This document shows positions 26,685 through 34,526 of a stretch of 36,728 nucleotides of DNA, in pieces. Origin of the DNA: Gammaproteobacteria bacterium (GTDB lineage Bacteria; Pseudomonadota; Gammaproteobacteria; Steroidobacterales; Steroidobacteraceae). Position 1 is the first letter of the stretch. Each line of letters starts with the position of its first letter. The position numbers were made by a program, and so were the translations under genes. Under the pieces are notes generated by a model, which was not told the origin of the DNA, searched no databases, and saw only the letters and a list, made by a program, of their open reading frames with translations. The stretch lies in the NCBI GenBank assembly GCA_021773365.1, contig JAJFKF010000047.1, positions 1 to 36,728 on the forward strand, given 5' to 3'.

Positions 26685-26733
26685 GGACCGACGCCCAAAC
26701 CCGGGCACAGCAGTTGTTCAGGCAGCGGAAGCC

Positions 26734-27918
26734 CTACCCAGCAACGGACCCCGCCCGCTCAAGCCCATCCCGGATATCCGCCACCAGATCGTCCACTGCC
26801 TCGATCCCCACGGATAACCGCAGCAGCGAATCCTCGATCCCCGCCGTGCGCCGCGCATCGGCACTCATCGCCGCATGCGTCATCGTCGCCGGATGCGCCA
26901 CCAGACTCTCCACACCGCCCAGCGACTCCGCCAGGGAGAAATAGCGCAACCCCTTCACAAAGGCCTGCGCCGCCGCAATTCCTCCGGCCAGTTCGAAGCT
27001 CACCATCGCCCCGAACCCGGACTGCTGGGCCGCGGCAATCGCATGACCCGAATGACTCTTCAATCCTGGATAGAAAACACGGGAAACAGCCGCATGACCT
27101 TCAAGCGCCTGCACCACGGCCTGCGTGTTCGCCTCATGCACCGCCAGCCGGGCATGAAGCGTGCGCACACCGCGCAGCGTCAGATAGCTGTCGAACGGCG
27201 CCCCGGTGAGTCCCAACGCATTGGCCCACCAGTTCAGCTGGTCACTCAACTCTTTTGTCGCTGCGACCACGGCGCCACCCACCACATCGCTGTGGCCATT
27301 GAGGTACTTTGTCGTGGAATGCACCACCATATCCGCACCCAGTTTGAAAGGCTGCTGCCACCCCGGAGAAAGGAAGGTATTGTCCACCACCAACGATGCT
27401 CCGGAACTGCGCGCTGCCTCCGCCATGGCGCGCACATCCACGATGCGCAGCAGCGGATTGCTCGGCGTTTCCACCCAGATCATGCGTGGTCCGGCGGCAC
27501 AGGCTTCACTCAGGGCCTTCGTGTCGGTTTGATCGACGAACATCACGCGGCAATGCCCCTTGCGGTGCAGTGCATCGAACAGCCGATAAGTGCCGCCATA
27601 GCAGTCATGCGGAGCGATCAGCAGATCTTCACGCTCAAGCAAGTGACAAACGAGTGTCACCGCAGCCATGCCTGAGGCCGTTACCGTGGCGCCCGCTCCA
27701 CCCTCCAGGCCGGTCAGCGCCTCACCCAGCGCATCGCGGGTGGGATTGCCAGAGCGGGTGTAGTCATACACGCCCTTCTCGCCGAAAGCGCGGAAAGCAA
27801 AATTGGAGGACAGATACAGCGGCGGAACCACAGCCAGGGTCTGGGTGTCGGTTTCCAGGCCCGCGCGCACTGCACGGGTGGCTGACTGCGCGTCGTGATC
27901 AGGAGGCGAGGAGGTCAT
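26734..27918 (-). CDS. metB: Cystathionine gamma-synthase
   Basis: This 394-residue Cys/Met-metabolism PLP enzyme replaces the acyl group of O-acylhomoserine with cysteine to give cystathionine. It follows E. coli MetB closely: DYTRSGNPTRDALGEAL, ASGMAAVTLV, APHDCYGGTYRLFD, ESLGGVESLVAHPATMTHA, and the PLP lysine K204 in HSTTKYLNGHSDVVGG. The start overlaps the metX 3' end by 20 nt, with GGAG about 10 nt upstream inside metX, so the pair is one operon. MetB rather than MetZ/MetC is chosen on sequence likeness and pairing with an acyltransferase. Confidence 0.92.
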   Translation of the reverse strand: MTSSPPDHDAQSATRAVRAGLETDTQTLAVVPPLYLSSNFAFRAFGEKGVYDYTRSGNPTRDALGEALTGLEGGAGATVTASGMAAVTLVCHLLEREDLLIAPHDCYGGTYRLFDALHRKGHCRVMFVDQTDTKALSEACAAGPRMIWVETPSNPLLRIVDVRAMAEAARSSGASLVVDNTFLSPGWQQPFKLGADMVVHSTTKYLNGHSDVVGGAVVAATKELSDQLNWWANALGLTGAPFDSYLTLRGVRTLHARLAVHEANTQAVVQALEGHAAVSRVFYPGLKSHSGHAIAAAQQSGFGAMVSFELAGGIAAAQAFVKGLRYFSLAESLGGVESLVAHPATMTHAAMSADARRTAGIEDSLLRLSVGIEAVDDLVADIRDGLERAGSVAG

Positions 27919-28939
27919 GAACCGGATTCTCCAGGAAGGAACGAAAAACGGGCGAGAGCTGTGCGGTCTCCTTCAGGAAGGCATCGTGACCGTACAGCGA
28001 ATGCAATTCGACCAGCCTTGCCGGCGCACCGGCGCGCGCATACAACGAACGCACGTCACTGATGGGCACCAGCTGATCCTCGACAATACCGATCAGCGTC
28101 AATGGCGTCGCGATACGCGCCGGATCCACGGCATGCAGATCGATCGACTCCGAAAGGCACAGGAAGGCGGCGGCCGCGCAATCATCAGCATAGGCTGCAC
28201 CACGCGCCAGCAGGTAGCGCTCTACGGGGAAGGTGAAACCCGTCTTGCCTCGCTCCGGCGGCCCGCGAAAACGCTGTTCGAATTCCTCCGCACTGCGATA
28301 GGTCGCCATGGCCAGGGCGCGGGCGAGGATCACGCCCTGCCCTCCTTCGCCGTGATTCAGGGCGAAACGCAGCATACCGCGCTGCACCGAGCGCCAGGCG
28401 GTGGCCATTGGATGCGGTCGATCCGCCGCGCCTATGACCAGCAGCCGCTCCAGCCGCTCAGGAAAACGTTCGGCGAAGGCCAGCGCCACCATGCCACCAT
28501 AGGAGGCACCGACGATGCCATGCAATGTCTCGATCTGCAGGTGATCGAGCAAATGCCGGATGCAGGCGGCCTGATCCTGGGTACTGATGCTGGGGAAAGG
28601 CTGCTGCGCATCATCGCCGGCAGTCTTGCCAACAGTCTGTCCAGGACCTGTGCTGGCGCCGCCGCCGCCCAGAAAGTCCATGCCGAGAATACGGAACCGG
28701 CGGCTGTCCAGGGCCCGACCGGGCCCGCTTATGGCATCCCACCAGCCTTGCTCCTCCCCCACTGAATACACCGCGCGATGCGCGGAAATACCGCCCAGCG
28801 CCAGCACTACGGGAGCGCCCGCCGTGCCGGCCAGCCGCCAGGCCAGCTTGACGTCGGTTAATGCGCCGCCGAAATGCAGGCCAAACGCGCCCGGTAGTTG
28901 CAGAAAGCCCGCATGCAGGCTTTCCCTGTTGGTCGTCAT
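27899..28939 (-). CDS. metX: MetX-family homoserine O-acyltransferase (probably succinyltransferase)
   Basis: The 346-residue alpha/beta-hydrolase has nucleophile S146 (GASYGGMVAL), D288 (GIVEDQLVP) and H318 (YGHDAFLKE), the MetX triad. It acylates homoserine made by ThrA as the first committed step to methionine. It is shorter than many acetyl-CoA-using MetX enzymes. Xanthomonas-type MetX proteins of this sort, paired with MetB, are reported to use succinyl-CoA, but the acyl donor cannot be settled here. I start at ATG 28939, 8 nt after GGAGAG; the longer frame reading back to 29053 lies inside the riboswitch and is rejected. Confidence 0.9.
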   Translation of the reverse strand: MTTNRESLHAGFLQLPGAFGLHFGGALTDVKLAWRLAGTAGAPVVLALGGISAHRAVYSVGEEQGWWDAISGPGRALDSRRFRILGMDFLGGGGASTGPGQTVGKTAGDDAQQPFPSISTQDQAACIRHLLDHLQIETLHGIVGASYGGMVALAFAERFPERLERLLVIGAADRPHPMATAWRSVQRGMLRFALNHGEGGQGVILARALAMATYRSAEEFEQRFRGPPERGKTGFTFPVERYLLARGAAYADDCAAAAFLCLSESIDLHAVDPARIATPLTLIGIVEDQLVPISDVRSLYARAGAPARLVELHSLYGHDAFLKETAQLSPVFRSFLENPVHDLLAS

Positions 28940-28947
28940 GATTTGTG

Positions 28948-28953
28948 CTCTCC
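28948..28953 (-). promoter_or_regulatory. metX ribosome binding site next to riboswitch P1
   Basis: GGAGAG lies 8 nt before the metX ATG and one base after the 3' strand of the SAM-I P1 helix. Its position suggests that ligand-stabilised P1 blocks ribosome access. Confidence 0.75.
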
Positions 28954-28954
28954 G

Positions 28955-29083
28955 CTCATCTCTCAGTGCGCGCAACGCGCACCGAAGGAGTTGGCACCAT
29001 TTCGAAAGGACCTGGTTGAAAAGGTCCGCTTCGACGGTTGCCCCGGCTTCCAAGGGCCTTGTCCCTCAGCCGGTCTCGATGAG
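28955..29083 (-). ncRNA. SAM-I (S-box) riboswitch upstream of metX
   Basis: The minus-strand RNA matches the SAM-I aptamer in order. P1 is CTCATC (29083-29078) with GATGAG (28960-28955). The GAGA bulge follows, then P2 CCGGCT with AGCCGG enclosing GAGGGAC and GGCCC. GGGGCAACC, a P3 stem (TCGAA and GGACCT with AGGTCC and TTCGA), ATGGTGCCAACTCC, and P4 GTGCGCG with CGCGCAC complete it before GAGAGATGAG. The kink-turn/pseudoknot and SAM-contact segments (GAGGGA, GCAACC, GGTGCCAA) are intact. No terminator lies between aptamer and metX, only 15 nt, so control should be at translation: high SAM shuts off metX-metB. Confidence 0.92.
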
Positions 29084-29090
29084 TGGGCGC

Positions 29091-29119
29091 AGTTTATTGT
29101 TTTGGTTTAGGCAAGGCAA
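29091..29119 (-). promoter_or_regulatory. Candidate sigma-70 promoter of the riboswitch-metX-metB transcript
   Basis: On the minus strand TTGCCT (29119-29114) and TAAACT (29096-29091) are separated by exactly 17 nt. The predicted start falls just upstream of the aptamer's P1 strand at 29083. Confidence 0.65.
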
Positions 29120-29146
29120 ATCCGGGGGGTTGCGTGAAAAAAGAGA

Positions 29147-29175
29147 TTGCCCCACTGCGGGCCGTGGGTTAATGT
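29147..29175 (+). promoter_or_regulatory. Candidate sigma-70 promoter of the his operon and its regulator
   Basis: TTGCCC (29147-29152) and TAATGT (29170-29175) are 17 nt apart. The -10 hexamer overlaps the palindromic operator at 29171-29194. The promoter is divergent from that of metX, with 27 bases between their -35 elements. Confidence 0.65.
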
Positions 29176-29194
29176 ACTAGCGTATTAGTACATT
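29171..29194. promoter_or_regulatory. trp-operator-like palindrome, likely binding site of the adjacent TrpR-superfamily repressor
   Basis: AATGTACTA (29171-29179) and TAGTACATT (29186-29194) are exact complements around GCGTAT. The inner 18 bases keep the GTACTAG ... TAGTAC half-sites and spacing of the E. coli TrpR operator. It covers the -10 and probable start site of the his operon promoter, so a bound repressor would exclude RNA polymerase. Confidence 0.8.
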
Positions 29195-29205
29195 CGACTG
29201 GCCCA

Positions 29206-29523
29206 ATGAAAGCGCACAAAACGGTTACACCACGACGGGAGCAGATGGCGGAGCGGGCGCTGTATGACGCAATCCTGACGCTGCGTTCGCCGGAGGAATG
29301 TCGCGAATTCTTCCGCGACCTGTGCACACCTGCCGAACTTCAGGCGATGGCGGATCGCTGGGCGGTGGTCGAACTGCTGCAGCGCGACCTGCCCTACCGG
29401 GAGATTTACCGCCTTACCGGCGTCAGCGTCACCACCGTCGGGCGCGTTGCCCGCTATCTCACCGCCGGCAACGGCGGCTATGCCCTGGCCGCGCAGCGCC
29501 TGAAAACGCGCGCTGCAGGCTGA
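29206..29523 (+). CDS. TrpR-superfamily (YerC/YecD, HisR-type) transcriptional repressor
   Basis: The 105-residue protein is an all-helical TrpR/YerC-type DNA-binding protein. SPEECREFFRDLCTPAELQA and ADRWAVVELLQRDLPYREIY form the core helices. The helix-turn-helix spans about 62-86 (YREIYRLTGVSVTTVGRVAR). YerC/YecD relatives next to his genes have been predicted by comparative genomics to be histidine repressors (HisR). It is the first gene of the his transcript, 36 nt before hisG, and its promoter carries the palindrome at 29171-29194. Autoregulation with histidine as corepressor is inference. No his leader peptide or attenuator is seen, which fits repressor control. Confidence 0.82.
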   Translation: MKAHKTVTPRREQMAERALYDAILTLRSPEECREFFRDLCTPAELQAMADRWAVVELLQRDLPYREIYRLTGVSVTTVGRVARYLTAGNGGYALAAQRLKTRAAG

Positions 29524-29559
29524 CCCTTATCACTACCGAATTCAGCCGGGGAAATATTC

Positions 29560-30459
29560 ATGGACAAAGAACAAAGATTGAAAGTTGCCGTGCAAAAATC
29601 CGGCCGCCTGACCGACCACTCCCTGGACCTGCTGGTGCGCTGTGGCCTGAAGTACAGCCGCGGCAAGGACCAGCTGTTGTGCTACGGCGAGAACATGCCA
29701 CTGGACGTCCTGCTGGTGCGCGACGACGACATTCCCGATCTGGTCCATGAAGATGTCTGTGACCTGGGCATTGTCGGTCGCAATGTGCTGGAAGAGAAGC
29801 GGCTGGCGCTTGCCGATCGCGGTCGCCGCGCCGATCTGGAGGAACTGCGGGTGCTGGACTTCGGCAGCTGCCGGCTGGCCATCGCCGTACCTGAGCAGAC
29901 CGCATACGACGGAGCAGACAGCCTGCAGGGAAAACGCATCGCCACAACCTATCCCTTCATCCTCGGTCAGTTCCTGCGCGAGCGCGGCATCGAGGCGGAC
30001 ATCGTTACGCTTTCCGGCGCCGTGGAAATAGCACCGCGACTGGGACGGGCAGACTTTATCTGTGATCTGGTGGCTACCGGCTCGACGCTGGCAGCCAACC
30101 GTCTGCGCGAGGTCGAAACCGTACTGAATTCCCAGGCGGTCATCGTGCGCACTCCGCAGCCACTGCCACAGGAGAAACAGAGCTGGCTGGAACGCATGCT
30201 GCTGCGTATCGATGGCGTACAACAGGTCAAGGAAAGCAAGTACATCATGCTGCATGCCCCACGGACGGCCCTCAACGAGATCAAGCGTTTGCTGCCCGGC
30301 AGTGAGTCACCAACGGTCATCCCGCTCGACGGGTTTGGCGACAAGGTCGCGATTCACGCGGTATGCCGCGAGAATGTATTCTGGGAAACGCTCGAAAGAC
30401 TCAAGGCCGCTGGCGCCAGCGCCGTGCTGGTGCTTCCCGTGGAAAAAATGCTGGCCTGA
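29560..30459 (+). CDS. hisG: ATP phosphoribosyltransferase (long form)
   Basis: The 299-residue HisG joins ATP and PRPP, the first step of histidine synthesis. The two-lobe catalytic part includes LKVAVQKSGRLTDHSLDLL, DLGIVGRNVLEE and the PRPP loop ADFICDLVATGSTLAANRL. The C-terminal 75 residues or so (QEKQSWLERMLLRIDGVQQV, VIPLDGFGDKVAIHAV) form the ACT-like domain that binds histidine for feedback. That domain marks the long homohexameric form, which needs no HisZ. GGGGA lies 8 nt before the ATG. Confidence 0.95.
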   Translation: MDKEQRLKVAVQKSGRLTDHSLDLLVRCGLKYSRGKDQLLCYGENMPLDVLLVRDDDIPDLVHEDVCDLGIVGRNVLEEKRLALADRGRRADLEELRVLDFGSCRLAIAVPEQTAYDGADSLQGKRIATTYPFILGQFLRERGIEADIVTLSGAVEIAPRLGRADFICDLVATGSTLAANRLREVETVLNSQAVIVRTPQPLPQEKQSWLERMLLRIDGVQQVKESKYIMLHAPRTALNEIKRLLPGSESPTVIPLDGFGDKVAIHAVCRENVFWETLERLKAAGASAVLVLPVEKMLA

Positions 30460-30461
30460 CC

Positions 30462-31766
30462 ATGCTGCAAATCCTGCAATGGCAATCCCTCTCACCCGAT
30501 GAGCGTCGCTCCGCGCTCCGCCGGCCTGCCGCACAGACTCGGAGCAGCACGCTGGTCGAAACGCAACACATCCTTGCGCGGGTGCGAAAGGATGGCGATG
30601 CAGCACTGCGTGAACTAACAACCCGCTTCGACGGCGCGGACTTCGGCCGGGTATCGTCACAGGAATTCGCGGCCGCCGAGAGCAGGCTCAGCGTTGAACA
30701 AAAAGACGCCCTGGAGCGGGCGATCACCACGGTCACACGCTTCCACGAAGCGCAACGACTCCCTGCCCTGCAGGTACAGACCGCGCCCGGCGTACTGTGC
30801 GAGCAACGCGTGGTGCCGATCCGGGCAGTAGGCCTGTATGTCCCGGCAGGAAGCGCGCCACTGCCCTCTACTGCAGTCATGCTGGCTGTACCGGCGGCCC
30901 TGGCCAACTGCCCGCTGCGCCTGCTGTGTACGCCGCCGCGACCGGATGGCAGCGCCGATGCCGCCACTCTCTATGTCGCCAGACGCTGCGGTATTGATCA
31001 GGTTTTCAAGGTCGGGGGCGCGCAGGCCATTGCCGCCATGGCCTACGGCACTGCAAGCGTACCCAAGGTCGACAAGATCTTCGGACCGGGCAACGCCTGG
31101 GTGACCGCCGCCAAGCAGCTCGTCGCCGCCGACCCGGAAGGCGCAGCGCTCGATCTGCCCGCGGGCCCTTCGGAAGTCCTGGTCGTGGCCGATGAAACTG
31201 CGCAGGCCTCTTTTGTTGCTGCCGACCTGCTCGCCCAGGCCGAGCACTCGCCGGACGCACAAGCCATCCTGCTGACCAACTCCGCGGCGTTGGCAGAGCG
31301 TGCGGTCGCTGAAATCAAGCACCAGTCTGCAGCACGTACCCGGGCACAGATCCTGCGCCAGTCACTGGCCGCGGTGCGTATCATTGTGGTCGCGGATCTG
31401 CAAATGGCCCTTGCCATCAGCAATGATTACGCCCCCGAGCATCTGATCCTGGAAGTGGCCGAACCGCGCCGCTGGCTGCAGCAGGTGCAAAGCGCCGGCT
31501 CAGTGTTTCTTGGCCACTGGTCTCCGGAAACGGTGGGTGATTACTGCAGCGGCACCAACCACGTGCTACCCACCTACGGCCATGCACGCGCCTGGAGCGG
31601 ATTGTCGCTGCTGGATTTCGTCAAGCGCATCACCGTGCAGGAGCTGACGCCCGAGGGGCTGCGCGAACTTGGGCCCAGTGCCTGCACACTTGCCGACATG
31701 GAAGGTCTGGACGCGCATGCCAACGCCGTACGAGTACGTCTGGACACCATGGACGAGCCGTCATGA
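30462..31766 (+). CDS. hisD: Histidinol dehydrogenase
   Basis: The 434-residue enzyme oxidises histidinol to histidine in two NAD-dependent steps, the last of the pathway. Counting from ATG 30462, the Zn ligands fall at Q259, H262, D360 and H419 and the catalytic pair at E326-H327 (NDYAPEHLIL), the same numbers as in E. coli HisD. This supports the start 2 nt after the hisG stop rather than the longer frame beginning inside hisG. Other motifs are VPAGSAPLPSTAVMLAVPA and KIFGPGNAWVTAAKQ. Confidence 0.96.
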   Translation: MLQILQWQSLSPDERRSALRRPAAQTRSSTLVETQHILARVRKDGDAALRELTTRFDGADFGRVSSQEFAAAESRLSVEQKDALERAITTVTRFHEAQRLPALQVQTAPGVLCEQRVVPIRAVGLYVPAGSAPLPSTAVMLAVPAALANCPLRLLCTPPRPDGSADAATLYVARRCGIDQVFKVGGAQAIAAMAYGTASVPKVDKIFGPGNAWVTAAKQLVAADPEGAALDLPAGPSEVLVVADETAQASFVAADLLAQAEHSPDAQAILLTNSAALAERAVAEIKHQSAARTRAQILRQSLAAVRIIVVADLQMALAISNDYAPEHLILEVAEPRRWLQQVQSAGSVFLGHWSPETVGDYCSGTNHVLPTYGHARAWSGLSLLDFVKRITVQELTPEGLRELGPSACTLADMEGLDAHANAVRVRLDTMDEPS

Positions 31767-32839
31767 GCTCCATCCTCGATATCGCGCGCCCCGACCTGCT
31801 GGAGCTGCAGGCCTACAGCCATGCCACCTGGGATTCGGCGCTGGAGCGGCTGCACGCCAACGAGTCACCCTGGCGCCCCGCCGGTGATGCAAGCGTTGCA
31901 GGACTCAACCGCTATCCAGAGCCTCACCCGCGGGAACTGACGGCAGCACTGGCGGCGCTGTACGGCGTGCAGCCCGGATGCGTCCTGGCCGGACGCGGCA
32001 GCGATGAAGCCATCGATCTACTGGTGCGAGGATTCTGTCGGGCCGGACGCGATGCCGTAATGGTTTGCACGCCAACCTTCGGCATGTACGCCGTTGCCGC
32101 GCAGATTCAGGGCGCCAGGGTGATCGAAGTGCCACTGCTGCAAGAGCAGGATTTCGCGCTCGATGAAAACGCCATTCTTGGCCTGGCCGATGGCGAAGAT
32201 CCCACTGCCCGCGTCAAGCTGGTATTTCTGTGCTCGCCAAACAATCCTACCGGCAACGTGCTGCAGAGCGTGGTGATCGAGAGACTTTGCACCGCCTTGC
32301 GTGGCCACGCGCTGGTGGTGCTCGATGAGGCTTACATTGAGTTTTCAGCCACTGACAGTTTCATTTCACGCCTGGCGGAATTCGACAATCTGGTCGTTTT
32401 ACGCACTCTGTCAAAGGCCTTTGCCCTGGCCGGCGTACGCTGCGGATGTCTTGTCGGCGCCCCGGACCTGGTCGAGTTTCTCGGCCGCCTTCTACCGCCC
32501 TACGCGCTGCCCTCCCCGACTGTCGAAGCGGTTGTCAGAGCACTGAAGCCGGCCGGCTGCGCGGAGGTCCAGCTTCGCGTTCGCCTCGTTGTCGCAGAAC
32601 GCGAGCGTTTGCGCGCGGCGTTGACGCGATTGCCAGCGGTCCGGAAAGTATGGCCCAGCGCGACAAATTTTCTGCTGGTGCAGTTCAAGGATGCAGAACG
32701 GTGCATGCAGGCCAGCATCGCGGCCGGCTTGCTGGTGCGCGATGTGCGCCGCCAGCGCGGCCTGGGCGACGCGCTGCGCATAACTGTCGGCACCGAGGAT
32801 CAGAATAACCGGCTGCTGCAAACCCTGGAGCGCGCATGA
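31763..32839 (+). CDS. hisC: Histidinol-phosphate aminotransferase
   Basis: The 358-residue fold-type I PLP enzyme transfers an amino group from glutamate to imidazole acetol phosphate. The PLP lysine is K218 (LRTLSKAFALAGVRCG); SPNNPTG (158-164), LDEAYIEF (187-194) and NRYPEP near the N-terminus are family marks. The ATG overlaps the hisD stop (ATGA), implying coupled translation within the his operon. Length is usual for the family. Confidence 0.95.
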   Translation: MSSILDIARPDLLELQAYSHATWDSALERLHANESPWRPAGDASVAGLNRYPEPHPRELTAALAALYGVQPGCVLAGRGSDEAIDLLVRGFCRAGRDAVMVCTPTFGMYAVAAQIQGARVIEVPLLQEQDFALDENAILGLADGEDPTARVKLVFLCSPNNPTGNVLQSVVIERLCTALRGHALVVLDEAYIEFSATDSFISRLAEFDNLVVLRTLSKAFALAGVRCGCLVGAPDLVEFLGRLLPPYALPSPTVEAVVRALKPAGCAEVQLRVRLVVAERERLRAALTRLPAVRKVWPSATNFLLVQFKDAERCMQASIAAGLLVRDVRRQRGLGDALRITVGTEDQNNRLLQTLERA

Positions 32840-33900
32840 ACAAGGTGGTATTCGTGGACCGTGACGGCACGTTGGTGGAGGAACCCGCCGACGAGCAGGT
32901 CGACCGCCTGGATAAAATCCGCCTGATGCGCGGCGTCATTCCCGCCCTGCTCGACATCCGCCGGGCCGGCTTCGCGCTGGTAATGACTACCAACCAGGAT
33001 GGCCTGGGGACGTCCAGCTTTTCGCAGACTGACTTCGACGTAACGCAACAGTTCATGCTGGCGTTGTTCTCCAGTCAGGGCATCGAGTTCGATGCCATCT
33101 GCATCTGCCCGCACTTCGTACAGGATGGCTGCCGCTGCCGCAAGCCCCAGCCGGGACTGGTCAGCGACTACCTGGCGACCCACGCCGTGGATCGCACGGC
33201 GAGTTTTGTCGTCGGCGATCGCGACACCGATATACAATTCGCCCGCAACCTCGGCATGACAGGACTACTCATTAGCGCCGGCGACGGGCAGGGCTGGGCG
33301 GATATCGCGGCCCGCATCACACGTGGTGATCGCATTGCCACTCTGGCACGCAAGACCCGTGAAACCGACATCGTGGTCACGGTGGACCTGGATCGCCCCT
33401 CTCCCGTGGACATCACTACCGGCATCGGTTTTCTCGACCATATGATCGAGCAGATCGCCCGCCATGGCGGCTTCGCGCTGCAGCTCAAGGCAGGTGGCGA
33501 CCTGCATGTCGACGAACACCACACGGTAGAGGACTGCGCGCTGGCGCTGGGTCAGGCGCTGCGTCAGGCATTGGGCGACAAACGGGGCATCGGCCGCTAT
33601 GGCTTCGTGCTGCCGATGGATGAGGCACAGGCGCGGGTCGCCATCGATCTTTCAGGAAGGGCCTATTTTACTTTTTCCGGCACCTTCGCACGCGAGCGGG
33701 TGGGTGAGCTGCCCACCGAGCTGGTGCCGCATTTTTTCCGGTCGCTGGCTGATGCGTTGGGCGCGGCCGTGCAAATCGAGGTGCAGGGCGAAAATACCCA
33801 TCACATGGTCGAAGCCTGCTTCAAGGGCCTGGGCCGCTCCCTGCGCCAGGCATTACGCCGCGAGGGCGACGAATTGCCCAGCAGCAAGGGCGTGCTGTGA
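32836..33900 (+). CDS. hisB: Bifunctional histidinol-phosphatase / imidazoleglycerol-phosphate dehydratase
   Basis: The 354-residue protein is the fused HisB of enterobacteria and relatives. Residues 1-165 are a HAD phosphatase with D8 and D10 (FVDRDGTLVEE), the Zn loop C91, H93, C99, C101 (CPHFVQDGCRC) and VGDRDTDIQFA. Residues from about 172 are the dehydratase with metal-binding FLDHM (H202) and HVDEHHTVED (H224, H228, H229, E232), then ENTHHMVEACFKGLGR. It performs steps six and eight of the pathway. The ATG overlaps the hisC stop (ATGA). Confidence 0.96.
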   Translation: MNKVVFVDRDGTLVEEPADEQVDRLDKIRLMRGVIPALLDIRRAGFALVMTTNQDGLGTSSFSQTDFDVTQQFMLALFSSQGIEFDAICICPHFVQDGCRCRKPQPGLVSDYLATHAVDRTASFVVGDRDTDIQFARNLGMTGLLISAGDGQGWADIAARITRGDRIATLARKTRETDIVVTVDLDRPSPVDITTGIGFLDHMIEQIARHGGFALQLKAGGDLHVDEHHTVEDCALALGQALRQALGDKRGIGRYGFVLPMDEAQARVAIDLSGRAYFTFSGTFARERVGELPTELVPHFFRSLADALGAAVQIEVQGENTHHMVEACFKGLGRSLRQALRREGDELPSSKGVL

Positions 33901-34526
33901 AGAAAGAACCAGCAATCGAGCCCGCATCGGGGCGCGGTGTGGTCATCATCGACAGCGGCGGTGCCAACATCGCCTCCCTGCGCTTTGCTCTGGAGCGCAT
34001 CGGCTGCCAGTCCATCCTCAGCAACGACCCCGATGAGATCAGCCAGGCTACACATGTCATTCTGCCCGGCGTCGGCGCAGCAGGCGATGCCATGCGGCGC
34101 CTGAAGAAACATGCACTCGATGAACTGGTTCCCCGATTAACGCAGCCCGTCCTGGGCATTTGCCTAGGCATGCAACTGCTCCATGAAACCTCCATGGAAG
34201 GCGACACACACTGCCTTGGCGCCATCCCCGGCACCGTGCACCGATTGCGTGCCACGCCGCAGCAGCCGGTTCCCCACATGGGGTGGAATCAGCTCCAGTC
34301 CACACGCGCCTGCAATTTGCTGCGCAATGTCCGTGACGGGGACTATGTCTATTTCGTACATAGCTACGCCGTGGCGCCCGGCGAGGCATCAGTAGCCATT
34401 GCCGAATACGGTGAGCCGTTCGCCGCCGTGGTCGCCTATCGCAATTTTTTCGGAACGCAGTTTCATCCCGAGCGCTCCGGTGCTGCCGGCGCACAGGTGC
34501 TGCGCAATTTCCTGGAAGTCGCCTGA
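33897..34526 (+). CDS. hisH: Imidazole glycerol phosphate synthase, glutaminase subunit
   Basis: The 209-residue class I glutamine amidotransferase feeds ammonia to HisF. The triad is C89 (LGICLGMQLL), H190 and E192 (GTQFHPERSG); the oxyanion segment PGVGAAG is at 57-63. The start is a GTG at 33897 overlapping the hisB stop (GTGA). About ten extra residues (KKEPAIEPASGRG) precede the conserved VVIIDSGGANIAS; no better start is seen inside, so the extension seems real. It is followed by hisA with a one-base overlap. Confidence 0.94.
   Translation: MKKEPAIEPASGRGVVIIDSGGANIASLRFALERIGCQSILSNDPDEISQATHVILPGVGAAGDAMRRLKKHALDELVPRLTQPVLGICLGMQLLHETSMEGDTHCLGAIPGTVHRLRATPQQPVPHMGWNQLQSTRACNLLRNVRDGDYVYFVHSYAVAPGEASVAIAEYGEPFAAVVAYRNFFGTQFHPERSGAAGAQVLRNFLEVA

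Larger units (their letters stand above)
26153..26733. other. Non-coding region between convergent leuB and metB, filled by inverted repeat copies
   Basis: This 581-base stretch lies between two convergent stops. Open frames exist on both strands, but copy A carries an in-frame stop relative to copy B and no frame has a convincing start, so I regard it as non-coding. It contains two diverged copies of a roughly 190-bp repeat in opposite orientation (listed separately) and no T-run terminator that I can see. Confidence 0.7.

Noticed and set aside
26183-26698. 171-codon minus-strand frame through the repeat pair as a real gene
   Set aside because: It is open through both repeats, but copy A read in the homologous frame has a stop; no ribosome binding site or protein family was recognised.
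28940-29053. 38-residue N-terminal extension of metX
   Set aside because: It overlaps the SAM-I aptamer, and ATG 28939 has its own Shine-Dalgarno.
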